Shown here piece by piece: positions 45,190 through 55,606 of a stretch of 64,000 nt of DNA. The stretch's first letter is position 1; each line of letters begins with the position of its first letter. The notes under the pieces were generated by a model. The model was not told the origin of the DNA. It searched no databases and saw nothing but the letters and a program-made list of their open reading frames with translations. The translations under genes were made by a program, and so were the position numbers. Origin of the DNA: Gaoshiqia sediminis (GTDB lineage: Bacteria; Bacteroidota; Bacteroidia; Bacteroidales; Prolixibacteraceae); NCBI RefSeq assembly GCF_025907915.1, contig NZ_JAPAAF010000009.1, positions 1 through 64,000 of the forward strand, in the 5' to 3' direction.

Positions 45190-47481
45190 TTACATCAGGC
45201 TTAATGTCACGGTTAAACCGGCCATAACCACTGACACCATGGTCATCAGTTTGATGAGGATGTTCAACGATGGACCCGAAGTATCCTTGAACGGATCGCC
45301 AACAGTGTCGCCCACCACACTGGCTTTGTGGGTTTCGCCACCTTTACCGCCATAATTTCCTTTTTCGACAAACTTTTTAGCATTGTCCCAAGCGCCACCG
45401 GCATTGTTCAGCATCACCGCCAAGGTAAAACCGGAAGTCAAGCCACCTGCCAACAAGCCTACTACACCAGCAACGCCCAAAATAGCGCCAACTACCACAG
45501 GTACGATAATGGCGATCAGCGAAGGCAACAGCATTTCGCGCTGGGCCCCTTTGGTTGAAATTTCAACACATTTGGCGTATTCCGGTGTGCCGGTACCTTC
45601 GAGAATCCCTTTAATTTCGCGGAACTGACGACGAACCTCGTCAACCATTGCACCGGCCGCCCGACCCACCGCTTTCATGGTCATGGCACAGAAAACAAAG
45701 GCCATCATGGAACCGATAAAAATACCACCCAGGAAAAAAGGATTAAACAGTGTAATATCATAAGCAGCGGAGAAATCTTTCACCGAAGCAGCCGAAATCT
45801 GGATGGCCTCAATACCTTCTGCAACTGCTGGTTTTATGCTGGTATAAAAGACAAATTCGCCTTTTGTAACAAAACCTTCAGGACCGGCAATCTTTCCAAA
45901 CCACAAGCGAATTTCTTCCATGTAAGCCGAGATCAATGCCATAGCCGTCAACGCAGCCGAGCCAATGGCAAAACCTTTCCCGGTTGCAGCCGTGGTGTTT
46001 CCAAGCATATCCAGCGCATCGGTACGTTCGCGGACTTCTTTCGGCAGTTCGGCCATTTCGGCGTTTCCACCTGCGTTGTCAGCAATAGGGCCGAAAGCGT
46101 CGGTCGCGAGGGTGATTCCCAGTGTAGAAAGCATGCCCACAGCGGCAAAGCCAATCCCGTAAACGCCCATCGCAAAATGTTGCATGCCGCCTGCCGACCA
46201 GAAGGAGCCGATAATACCCAACACGATAGTTACCACCGGAATCCAGGTTGAGTACATCCCAACGGCAATCCCGTCGATGATGGTCGTTGCCGGACCTTGT
46301 TGCGCTTGTTTGGCAATCCCTTTAGTCGGCCCGTATTCATCCGATGTATAATACTCAGTAGCCTGTCCGATAATAACACCGGCCGCCAAACCGATCACCA
46401 CCGAACCAAACACGCCGTAGGTAATCCATCCCATAGCAGCCATGCCGAGCATCGCCAATAAAATCAGAAGCGAAGATCCGCCGGTTCCCAGCAGCAAAGC
46501 GTTCAGCAGGTTTTTCTGGGTAGCTGATTCTTTTGTGCGAACCATGAAAATGCCCATGATCGAAAAGATGATCCCAATAGCCGCCACAATCATCGGGGCA
46601 ATAACGGCCATTTCAGTTTCCATGCCCGAGGCCTGAAGCGCTACAGCCGGAAGGGCCGCCCCCAGAGCGGCAGTTGCCAATATAGAACCGCAATACGATT
46701 CGTACAGGTCGGCGCCCATCCCGGCCACATCCCCAACGTTGTCGCCCACATTGTCGGCAATGGTTGCCGGGTTGCGCGGGTCATCTTCGGGAATACCGGC
46801 TTCAACTTTTCCCACCAGGTCGGCGCCCACGTCGGCTGCTTTGGTATAAATGCCGCCACCTACACGGGCAAACAAGGCTTGTGTGGAAGCACCCATCCCG
46901 AAGGTCAGCATGGTAGTGGTAATTTCAACCAGCTTCTGGTGTTCGTTTGTGTTGGGATGAACAAATTCGAGACCGGCAAAGTGCAGTCCGCTCACCATGT
47001 TTTCGGGAGTGAAAATAACCTGGGTAAGGAACAAATACCAAGCAGCAATGTCGAGCAAACCAAAGCCAACCACCACCAATCCCATCACGGCGCCACTGCG
47101 AAAAGCCACTTTCAACCCCTGGTTAAGCGATTGAGAAGCACCATGAGCCGTACGGGCCGAAGCATAAGTAGCCGTTTTCATACCCAAAAAGCCGCAAAGC
47201 CCGGAGAAAAATCCACCGGTAAGAAAAGCCACGGGAACAAACGGGTTTTGAACACCCAAATAAGCCAACAACAATAAAATCAGCATGATGATAAGGAATA
47301 CAATCCCAACAACTTTATACTGTCGGTAAAGGTAAGCCATGGCCCCTTCGCGCACGTATTGGGCAATTTCCATCATACGTGGGGTACCTTCCGAATTTTT
47401 CATCATGGACTTAAAGAAGAACCATGCGAAAACCAATGCCAATAATGAGCAAAAAGGAACTATCCAGAATATCGCATTCAT
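45190..47481 (-). CDS. hppA: Membrane pyrophosphatase, K+-dependent type
   Basis: Integral-membrane pump of 763 residues with about 16 helices that hydrolyses PPi to move H+ or Na+ outward. The catalytic motif [46 protein letters not shown] is intact. The second acidic motif reads [16 protein letters not shown], and the third [17 protein letters not shown]. At about residues 492-511 the sequence [16 protein letters not shown] has the Ala/Gly pair that marks K+-dependent enzymes (Lys/Thr in K+-independent ones). Whether it pumps Na+ or H+ is not decided here. It would recycle biosynthetic PPi in an energy-limited anaerobe. Confidence 0.95.
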   Translation of the reverse strand: MNAIFWIVPFCSLLALVFAWFFFKSMMKNSEGTPRMMEIAQYVREGAMAYLYRQYKVVGIVFLIIMLILLLLAYLGVQNPFVPVAFLTGGFFSGLCGFLGMKTATYASARTAHGASQSLNQGLKVAFRSGAVMGLVVVGFGLLDIAAWYLFLTQVIFTPENMVSGLHFAGLEFVHPNTNEHQKLVEITTTMLTFGMGASTQALFARVGGGIYTKAADVGADLVGKVEAGIPEDDPRNPATIADNVGDNVGDVAGMGADLYESYCGSILATAALGAALPAVALQASGMETEMAVIAPMIVAAIGIIFSIMGIFMVRTKESATQKNLLNALLLGTGGSSLLILLAMLGMAAMGWITYGVFGSVVIGLAAGVIIGQATEYYTSDEYGPTKGIAKQAQQGPATTIIDGIAVGMYSTWIPVVTIVLGIIGSFWSAGGMQHFAMGVYGIGFAAVGMLSTLGITLATDAFGPIADNAGGNAEMAELPKEVRERTDALDMLGNTTAATGKGFAIGSAALTAMALISAYMEEIRLWFGKIAGPEGFVTKGEFVFYTSIKPAVAEGIEAIQISAASVKDFSAAYDITLFNPFFLGGIFIGSMMAFVFCAMTMKAVGRAAGAMVDEVRRQFREIKGILEGTGTPEYAKCVEISTKGAQREMLLPSLIAIIVPVVVGAILGVAGVVGLLAGGLTSGFTLAVMLNNAGGAWDNAKKFVEKGNYGGKGGETHKASVVGDTVGDPFKDTSGPSLNILIKLMTMVSVVMAGLTVTLSLM

Positions 47482-47619
47482 AAGTTTATTATTTTATGCA
47501 ACCAAGTTGCGGTTAGAGTTTTCGTTTTTTTTACAGGCCATTAAAATAACGATAAATGATGTTGACCAGCATAAAACCGCAATGTTCTATGGCAGGCCGG
47601 TTCAAAATCTGATCGTTAA

Positions 47620-47627
47620 CAAAGATA
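47620..47627 (-). promoter_or_regulatory. Candidate -7 box for hppA
   Basis: TATCTTTG on the minus strand matches TAnnTTTG exactly and would give a leader of about 130 bases. The -33 element is weak. Confidence 0.35.
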
Positions 47628-47771
47628 AAAGAAGCGGCTTAAATTGAACGCATTTCAACTCTTTCATAATTAATTTGTAATTATTCTAAACCAATACCTA
47701 TCGTTCTGACAATTAGCGCAAACCACACAAATAGCCGAAGGCCCTTTTACAGAAAAGTTGTTCCGGCGGGG

Positions 47772-49109
47772 TCAAGCTCCTTTCACGACACCCTTTCCCC
47801 TCCATTTTCCCGAAAAATAATAAACAATCAGGATGGTCATGCCAGCCAGCCAACCAGCTGGTTCGGCCCACCAAATGCCGTTCACGCCAATTTCGCCCGA
47901 AAGGAAATAGGCCATGGGGATGCGGAACAGATAAAGTGACGTAAGCGTAGTGAGCATGGGCACAAAAGTGGCGCCGGCGCCGCGCAAAAAACCGGTAAAG
48001 GTGAACATCACCGACAGCAGCAGATAAAACGACGAAACGATTACCAGGTAATCCTGCCCGATGGCAATAACGCCCGGATCGGGTGTAAAAAGCTGAATGA
48101 GGTATTTGCCGAACAGGATGATGAGAATGGACACAAACAACGAATACCCCAGCGAAAAAAGCAAAGTAATCTTCAGGCCTTTCATGGCACGGTCCTCCCG
48201 AAAAGCCCCCAGGTTTTGTCCCACAAAAGTTGACAACGCCGAACTGAATGTAATGGCCGGCATCTTGGCAAACGAGTCCACGCGCATCGCCGCAGTGTAT
48301 GCGGCCACGGCGTTAGTGCCAAACGTGTTCACGATGCCCATAATGGCCATCATACCAAAAGCCACAAACGATTGCTGAAAACCGGTGGGGAGCCCGATCC
48401 GGACACAACTTTTGAAAATTTCACGATCGAAAATATACCTGCGAAAACGCAACTTGATAACCGGGTGTTTTTTATTGAGGTACCAGGTGGCCGTAAAAAA
48501 TGCCCCGGCTTGCGAAATCACCGTCGCCAGCGCCACCCCTTCAATTCCCCACTTGAAAACCACGACAAAAAGCAAATCAAAAAACACATTGTTGATCGTG
48601 GACACGATCATAAAATAAAGTGGCGTTTTCGAATCGCCCATCCCACGCAGAATTGAGGTAATCCCGGCAAAACCAAAAAAGAAGAACATGCCCAGCAGGT
48701 AGATGTTCAGATAGCTAACCGCTTGGGGTAAAATTTCTTCGGGAAGCTGCAGCAGCATAAAGATGTGCCTGCTAAAACCGATGCCAATAGCGGTTACAAA
48801 AATTGAAGAGACCAGAAAGAAGATAAAAATTGTGTCGATGGTGCGGCGAACCTGTTCCATTTGTTTGGCGCCAAAATATTGTGACACGACAGTCGAAGCG
48901 CCCGACCCCACCCCGATCACCAACGAAATCAGCGTAAAAATAATGGGGAACGAAGCACCCACGGCCCCCAGCGCTTCTTTGCCCAGGTAGTTGCCCACAA
49001 TAATGCTGTCAACAATATTGTACAGGTTCTGGAAAATGTTGCCGATAACCAACGGAATCGAAAATCGCAAAATCAGCTGTGCTTCCCTTCCCTCCGTAAA
49101 GTCTTTCAT
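47772..49109 (-). CDS. MATE-family efflux transporter
   Basis: Polytopic inner-membrane exporter of 445 residues with 12 predicted helices in two halves. The start FSIPLVIGNIFQNLYNIVDSIIVGNYLG and the GVGSGASTVVSQYFGA loop are typical of the DinF/NorM-like MATE branch, and FLRGAGATFVPMLTT repeats the pattern in the second half. It would use a Na+ or H+ gradient to export cationic or hydrophobic compounds; the substrate is unknown. The gene is monocistronic and divergent from the tyrosine phosphatase. Confidence 0.92.
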   Translation of the reverse strand: MKDFTEGREAQLILRFSIPLVIGNIFQNLYNIVDSIIVGNYLGKEALGAVGASFPIIFTLISLVIGVGSGASTVVSQYFGAKQMEQVRRTIDTIFIFFLVSSIFVTAIGIGFSRHIFMLLQLPEEILPQAVSYLNIYLLGMFFFFGFAGITSILRGMGDSKTPLYFMIVSTINNVFFDLLFVVVFKWGIEGVALATVISQAGAFFTATWYLNKKHPVIKLRFRRYIFDREIFKSCVRIGLPTGFQQSFVAFGMMAIMGIVNTFGTNAVAAYTAAMRVDSFAKMPAITFSSALSTFVGQNLGAFREDRAMKGLKITLLFSLGYSLFVSILIILFGKYLIQLFTPDPGVIAIGQDYLVIVSSFYLLLSVMFTFTGFLRGAGATFVPMLTTLTSLYLFRIPMAYFLSGEIGVNGIWWAEPAGWLAGMTILIVYYFSGKWRGKGVVKGA

Positions 49110-49226
49110 ATTTCTGAATAAAAGATGTCAAAGCTCTTCAAAATTTGCAGAATTTCAAAATCACCGGTTGTAAGTTAATGTTGGGTTAAGTTTTCCGATT
49201 CCTTTTTCACACTGTCAGTATTCCGC

Positions 49227-49234
49227 TAATTTTG
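49227..49234 (+). promoter_or_regulatory. Candidate -7 box for the tyrosine phosphatase
   Basis: TAATTTTG matches TAnnTTTG and lies 19 bases before the ATG at 49253, giving a very short leader. Confidence 0.35.
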
Positions 49235-49252
49235 CCGCAAATCAATTTGTAT

Positions 49253-49723
49253 ATGAAAAAAAGAGTGTTATTTGTTTGCCTTGGCAATATATGCCGTTCT
49301 CCGAGTGCAGAGGCGGTCTTTAACGGGATGGTGAAAATGGAAGGTCTTGAACATTTAATTGAATGCGATTCGGCCGGCACTGCCGGATACCATGTCGGCG
49401 AACCTGCCGACAAACGTATGCAAAGCCATGCCATGAGACGCGGCTACCGCCTGACTTCTATCGCGCGGAAATTCGACCCGGGAACCGACTTTGACCGTTT
49501 CGATTATATCATCGGCATGGATGATGACTTGGTGAATGATTTGCAGGACCTGGCTTCAAGCACAGACGAGCTGGACAAGATTTTCAAAATGACCGACTTC
49601 TGTTCATCCGGCGGATACCATTCGGTACCTGACCCGTACTATGGTGGATCGGACGGTTTTGAACTGGTGCTGGACATTCTGGAGGATGCCTGCGAAGGTT
49701 TATTGAATGAAGTTAAGGGATAA
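49253..49723 (+). CDS. Low-molecular-weight protein tyrosine phosphatase
   Basis: Cytoplasmic phosphatase of 156 residues from ATG 49253. The P-loop CLGNICRS (Cys9 to Arg15) starts right after the first strand, and the general-acid loop VPDPYYGG lies near residue 127. These are the complete catalytic elements of the LMW-PTP/ArsC-like fold. The physiological target is unknown; in bacteria such enzymes often act on tyrosine kinases of polysaccharide export, none of which is adjacent. The frame opens seven codons upstream, but the ATG with the P-loop at residue 9 fits the family. Confidence 0.93.
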   Translation: MKKRVLFVCLGNICRSPSAEAVFNGMVKMEGLEHLIECDSAGTAGYHVGEPADKRMQSHAMRRGYRLTSIARKFDPGTDFDRFDYIIGMDDDLVNDLQDLASSTDELDKIFKMTDFCSSGGYHSVPDPYYGGSDGFELVLDILEDACEGLLNEVKG

Positions 49724-49781
49724 GCAGCTTGTTTTTAAACAGAACAGGGCTTGAAACTTTCCATTGGCAGGAACTGTTTTT

Positions 49782-50537
49782 ATGAAAAAGGGGAGTGAGG
49801 AGATGGATCAGGAGCGTTTTTACAGTTCGATAGCCAATTACTACGAACATATTTTCCCGCTGAACAAGCAACAAGTCGAATTCGTGTTATCTGAATTCGA
49901 CTCACTGGAAGAACTTTATTTTCTGGATGCAGGCTGCTCCACCGGCCAGTTGGCCAACGAATTATGCCAACTGGGAGCACTGGGCATTGGCATCGATCTG
50001 AACAGCGACATGATCAGCCGGGCAGCTTCTCTTTTTCCTTCACCTTCGCTCAGTTTCCGCAAGATGAACATGCTTCAGTTGGCCAAAACACTTCCGGAGC
50101 ATTATTTCGATGCGGTAATCTGTTTCGGCAATACTATCGTCCACCTCGACAACATCACCCAGGTGAAAGACTTTTTTAAACAGGCTGCGACGGTATTAAA
50201 ACCTGGAGGCAAGTTGCTCCTGCAACTGCTCAATTACGATTATATCCTCGACCGGCAACTTACCGAATTACCACTGATTGACAACGAGCACATCCGCTTT
50301 GTTCGCGAATATGTTCTGCCAAAAGGCAATCACAAAGTTGAATTTAAAACCCGGCTAACCCTGAAAGAAACCGGCGAAACCCTGGAAAACAGCACCCTGC
50401 TGCTGCCCGTCAGAAAAAACGAACTGGAGAAACTGTTGATCCTGGCCGGCTTTTCCAACCTCCACTTTTACGCCAACTTTGCCAAAGCCCCTGCCGGTGG
50501 CGACCACCTTCCGTTGGTGGTAACGGGAGAATATTAG
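49782..50537 (+). CDS. Class I SAM-dependent methyltransferase
   Basis: Soluble methyltransferase of about 251 residues. Motif I is FLDAGCSTGQLANEL (about 47-61), motif II GIGIDLNSDMISRA, and the later strands read FDAVICFGNTIVHL and LKPGGKLLLQLLNYDYIL. The start could be ATG 49782 or 49803 (MDQERFYSS, directly preceded by GAGGAG); the frame opens with TTG at 49764. The substrate cannot be predicted. It follows the phosphatase gene by 58 bases in the same direction and may be co-transcribed with it. Confidence 0.88.
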   Translation: MKKGSEEMDQERFYSSIANYYEHIFPLNKQQVEFVLSEFDSLEELYFLDAGCSTGQLANELCQLGALGIGIDLNSDMISRAASLFPSPSLSFRKMNMLQLAKTLPEHYFDAVICFGNTIVHLDNITQVKDFFKQAATVLKPGGKLLLQLLNYDYILDRQLTELPLIDNEHIRFVREYVLPKGNHKVEFKTRLTLKETGETLENSTLLLPVRKNELEKLLILAGFSNLHFYANFAKAPAGGDHLPLVVTGEY

Positions 50538-50683
50538 CGGGCAAATACCGGCGCTTTCTCTTTCTATTTCACTCTTCAGACTGCCTTCCGGGTCCATGAT
50601 AATAGGGTCATGCATGAACAATCTCCCTATTCATTTTGTCTTTCTTTTCGCCGGGAACAAAAAACGCCGGTTTGCCTACTCTG

Positions 50684-51049
50684 ATGAAACAAATACTTGC
50701 ATTTTTGCTTATTGCTGCTATCAACTGGCATTTATTTGCCAGTACCGCTGTTTATGTTTCATTCAAATTAAACCAGGATTATATCGCCAAATACCTGTGC
50801 ATCAACCGGGAGGATCCGGAATCGACCTGTAAAGGGTGCTGCCGGTTAAAGATGGAATTGGAAAAGCAACAAGAACAGAAAGAGGATTTACCACAAACAG
50901 AAAACAAAAAGAATGAGATCCATTATTTAACCGGCCACATTCAGCATATTATACCTCCTTATCAATTCATATCAGTGTCTTCTTTTGCATACTTCGATAA
51001 GATCTGCATTTCAAATCCAGTAAAAATCTTCCATCCGCCTCAGATATAA
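50684..51049 (+). CDS. Small membrane-anchored Cys-motif protein, next to copper receptor
   Basis: Protein of 121 residues from ATG 50684. A membrane helix or signal lies at 3-26 (LAFLLIAAINWHLFASTAVYVSF), then YLCINREDPESTCKGCCRL with Cys39, Cys49, Cys52 and Cys53, a charged stretch rich in Gln, Glu and Lys, and an aromatic C-terminus. Similar small proteins with a CxGKC-like motif occur next to TonB receptors in Bacteroidota (from memory). The four Cys suggest metal binding. It precedes the copper-type receptor by 79 bases and is probably in its operon. The function is inferred from context. Confidence 0.7.
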   Translation: MKQILAFLLIAAINWHLFASTAVYVSFKLNQDYIAKYLCINREDPESTCKGCCRLKMELEKQQEQKEDLPQTENKKNEIHYLTGHIQHIIPPYQFISVSSFAYFDKICISNPVKIFHPPQI

Positions 51050-51128
51050 CTTGCTTAACCATCTTTTTCAATTAATTCTTTAGCGCTATTCAGCCTAAAG
51101 AACATTACAAACGATTAAGCATGATATC

Positions 51129-53417
51129 ATGAATAGAATAATTCTGTCGGTTGGGAGAAAGAAATACCGATTTTTCATCTGCTCACTTCTGATACTGACA
51201 ACAAGCCTGACGGCCTTCGCCCAGGACCAGCAAACGCGCCTTCGGCTTACCGACCAGACAAGTCGCGAACCCGTCAGCGGCGCCACCTTCGAGTGTGGTA
51301 ATACAAAAGGTATATCAGACGAGTCAGGCTTCATCCGGATAGGCCTTACCGAAAGTTCCACGCTGATTATTTCACACGTGCAGTACGGCAAACAGACATT
51401 TACCGCCGCACAAATAAAACAGGCAAAAAAAACAGGCCTTCTTGAATTAACCGCCAAATCACATCTGCTGCAACCGGTAACCTTTTTGCAGCTTCACGCC
51501 AGTGCAGGCGAACAGGAAAGTATGTATTTCCGGGTGGAAGATCAATTGGCACACGATGCGGGCCAGCTACTTGAGCAATTCAGCAGCATTTCAGGAATCC
51601 GAAAAAGCGGCGCCTATGGCTTCGATCCGGTTCTGCGCGGTTTTAAATACGACCAAATCAACCTGGTAATCGATGGCGTTCAGGGAGCCACGGCTGGCTG
51701 CCCCAACCGGATGGACCCGGCATCGAGCCAGGTACCGCTAAACATGATTGTCCGGGCAGAAGTACTGAAAGGCCCGCACAGCCTGCGCTACGGAAGTGCC
51801 TTTGGCGGCACCGTCAACTTTAAAAGCGCTGATCTGTGGTTCTCTGATCAGCCCCATCTATCCGGCCGGATAAGCAGCAGCTACGAAACCAACGGAAATA
51901 TTTACCGGGCTGAAGGCGTGGCCGGCTTCTCATCAAAAGTGACCGATCTGAAACTCTTCGGGTCCTATTCGACCGGAACTGACTACACCGATGGCGACGG
52001 CATCGACATTCCGGCCAACTTTAACCGGAGGAATGTGGGTGGTAAATTGGGAGTGAAACTCAGCGGTTCGCAAAACCTGAGTGTAATGGTGGCCAATAAT
52101 TACGCCAGCAATGTCGATTTCCCGTCATTGGCCATGGATTTGCGCAAAGACAACACCTGGCTTTTTAACCTGGCCCATGCTGCACAATTTCATAAACGCA
52201 AACTTACCTCCTGGCATACACATTTATACACCACCCTGGTTGACCACCTGATGGATAACCTGGACAAGGTAATGACCCCGCGCATGGTCGATGCCAATAC
52301 CGCCGCAAAAACCTACAACGCGGGCGGGCGCACCGAATTGCGCTTCGATTTCAATTTGGGCTGGCTGTATGCCGGAACTGATATGCGGATAGAAAATGCC
52401 GAAGGCAATCGTGACCGGACGATGTTGATGGGGCCTATGACCGGACAAACGCTAACCGACCATGTTTGGCAAGATGCCTTGGTGCGAAAAAATGGTTTGT
52501 TTGCCGAATATCACTACCAGCAGTCAAACTACCATCTCGTATTCTCGGGAAGATTGGAATTGAATCATGCCGAGGCACAAAATCCGGACACAAACTTCAA
52601 GAACCTTTACGGTGATCTGGCTTCAGATCTGATTAACCCATCATTCAGTGCAGGTGGCACTTATATGCTTAGCCAATCCGCTTCGGTTGGACTTTGGCTG
52701 GGAAGTGCCCAACGCAGCCCCGGACTGGCCGAGCGGTACATCAACTTCTTCCCCATCGGGCTCGATCCGTATGAATTGGTGGGCAACCCCGACTTAAAAG
52801 CGGAAACCAACAACCAGGCCGATATTGTTTTCAGCTACAAAAAGGAAAAAACGGATATCAATATCACCGTTTATGCGTCCTTGCTTCAACATTACATTTC
52901 ATCTGAAATACGCAGCGATTTGCAGCCACGGATGGCGACTGCACCGGGAGTCCGCCAGTTTGTCAATATTGACAAAGCGGTCCATACCGGTTTTGAATTT
53001 AGCTGGACGCAAATGTTCGGAACCCACTTTCAACAGATTACAGAACTGGCTTATACCTATGGCAAGAACCGGGTTACAGATGAAGCCTTGCCCGAAATTC
53101 CGCCGATGGAGTTCCGCTACCGATTGATGGGGTCCTTTATTCAGCAAAAATTACAGGCTGAAATCAGTTTCCGTCATTCCTTCAAGCAAGACCGCATTGC
53201 AGCCAGCTACGGTGAAAATAAAACACCGACCTTTCAGGTTATTGATTTGAAAACAAGCTATCGAATTACTCCAGACCTCAGTTTCCGAACAGGAATAAAC
53301 AACCTGCTAAATGAAGCATATTACGAACACCTGAGCCGAAATATCAACGGCTCAACCCGACCGCTTTATTCACCGGGACGAAGCTTTTATTTCAGTCTGG
53401 CTTTCAACTTTCCATGA
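51129..53417 (+). CDS. TonB-dependent receptor of the copper (OprC/NosA) type
   Basis: Outer-membrane transporter of 762 residues: signal peptide (1-31), a carboxypeptidase-like beta domain (about 35-110), plug (about 125-235) and a 22-strand barrel ending in the aromatic FNFP. In the plug, GCPNRMDPASS has Cys191 and Met195 (CxxxM); in the barrel, VDHLMDN has His373 and Met375 (HxM). These four residues match the CxxxM-HxM copper site established for Pseudomonas OprC, and the spacing between the motifs (182 versus about 180 residues) agrees. Import of copper is therefore likely, though not proven. No SusD is adjacent. Confidence 0.88.
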   Translation: MNRIILSVGRKKYRFFICSLLILTTSLTAFAQDQQTRLRLTDQTSREPVSGATFECGNTKGISDESGFIRIGLTESSTLIISHVQYGKQTFTAAQIKQAKKTGLLELTAKSHLLQPVTFLQLHASAGEQESMYFRVEDQLAHDAGQLLEQFSSISGIRKSGAYGFDPVLRGFKYDQINLVIDGVQGATAGCPNRMDPASSQVPLNMIVRAEVLKGPHSLRYGSAFGGTVNFKSADLWFSDQPHLSGRISSSYETNGNIYRAEGVAGFSSKVTDLKLFGSYSTGTDYTDGDGIDIPANFNRRNVGGKLGVKLSGSQNLSVMVANNYASNVDFPSLAMDLRKDNTWLFNLAHAAQFHKRKLTSWHTHLYTTLVDHLMDNLDKVMTPRMVDANTAAKTYNAGGRTELRFDFNLGWLYAGTDMRIENAEGNRDRTMLMGPMTGQTLTDHVWQDALVRKNGLFAEYHYQQSNYHLVFSGRLELNHAEAQNPDTNFKNLYGDLASDLINPSFSAGGTYMLSQSASVGLWLGSAQRSPGLAERYINFFPIGLDPYELVGNPDLKAETNNQADIVFSYKKEKTDINITVYASLLQHYISSEIRSDLQPRMATAPGVRQFVNIDKAVHTGFEFSWTQMFGTHFQQITELAYTYGKNRVTDEALPEIPPMEFRYRLMGSFIQQKLQAEISFRHSFKQDRIAASYGENKTPTFQVIDLKTSYRITPDLSFRTGINNLLNEAYYEHLSRNINGSTRPLYSPGRSFYFSLAFNFP

Positions 53418-53476
53418 TGATCAGATGCAGGACGGAAAGAACTAACGGATATTCCTTTGCAGATGCATCTAAATAA

Positions 53477-53506
53477 AAAGCCGCTTCCCTTTCGGAGAGC
53501 GGCTTT
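53477..53506. terminator. Bidirectional terminator, TonB receptor and enolase
   Basis: AAAGCCGCT (53477-53485) pairs with AGCGGCTTT (53498-53506), with T-rich flanks on both strands between convergent genes. Confidence 0.85.
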
Positions 53507-53526
53507 CGTATATCGGGTATTCAGAA

Positions 53527-54831
<1,305 letters not shown>

Positions 54832-54903
54832 TTATGGTTTTGAATTAAACTTAATATATTACCTAAAAATTCTGATTGATAATAGCTTTCAGAAAAGCCG
54901 CAA

Positions 54904-54911
54904 CAAAGATA
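54904..54911 (-). promoter_or_regulatory. Candidate -7 box for eno
   Basis: TATCTTTG on the minus strand matches TAnnTTTG exactly and gives a leader of about 70 bases. No strong -33 element is visible. Confidence 0.4.
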
Positions 54912-54978
54912 ATAAATCCGCAGGATTTTAGCCGGTTTTTAAAAAAAGCCATAACCTAAATTTAACCCGGTTTGCGGC

Positions 54979-55344
54979 CTAAAAAGAACCAAACTCGTTG
55001 TACTTATCTCCCGGCTTGTACTCCACCACTTCAACCGGATGAATGGTCACCAATGCCCCCTTTTGCGAGAGATCGATCAGCTCATGGACCCGTTCCGCAA
55101 ACCGGCGGATGGGCTCCTCCGCATCAACAATTTCAATAATGACCGGTAAGTGCTCCGGCTGATAAAAAGCTTTGTCGGTTTGCACCGAGTGACTGGCCCC
55201 AAACGACAACACGCCCCGGTAAACCGTTGCCCCGGCCAGGCCAAACTCCCGGGCTTCTTTGACAATCTCTTCAAACAGTTGGGCCGAATTAATCTTATCC
55301 AATTCTGAGATGTAAATTTTCAAAACACTTGCTTTTCCTTTCAT
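54979..55344 (-). CDS. DUF190 (PII-like) protein
   Basis: Small soluble protein of 121 residues that fits DUF190, a family with a ferredoxin-like PII fold. The segment KIYISELDKINSAQLFEEIVKEAREFGLAGATVYRGVLSFG and the closing DLSQKGALVTIHPVEVVEY are typical. Family members are often linked to the fluoride exporter CrcB, but none is visible here. It lies 150 bases upstream of eno in the same direction. Ligand and role are unknown. Confidence 0.85.
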   Translation of the reverse strand: MKGKASVLKIYISELDKINSAQLFEEIVKEAREFGLAGATVYRGVLSFGASHSVQTDKAFYQPEHLPVIIEIVDAEEPIRRFAERVHELIDLSQKGALVTIHPVEVVEYKPGDKYNEFGSF

Positions 55345-55606
55345 CGCTTTTCTGTTTTATAAAGTGTATTTTCTAAATCCGTCAAGTTACGCTATTTCGG
55401 ACAAACGGAAATCGGCCTCACATTCGTGTTAACCAGAATTTAAACAAATTGTTACCTTTTCGCTACAAATATTTCGCGCGCTATTGAAACCTGCACCAAG
55501 TGCTATTCCTGAAAACAGCAATCGTTGTTTTGAACATGGCCTTTTAAAATTGCATTGAAATCAATACCTTGACCACCAAATTTACGAGTAAAAACCGTTG
55601 CAACAT

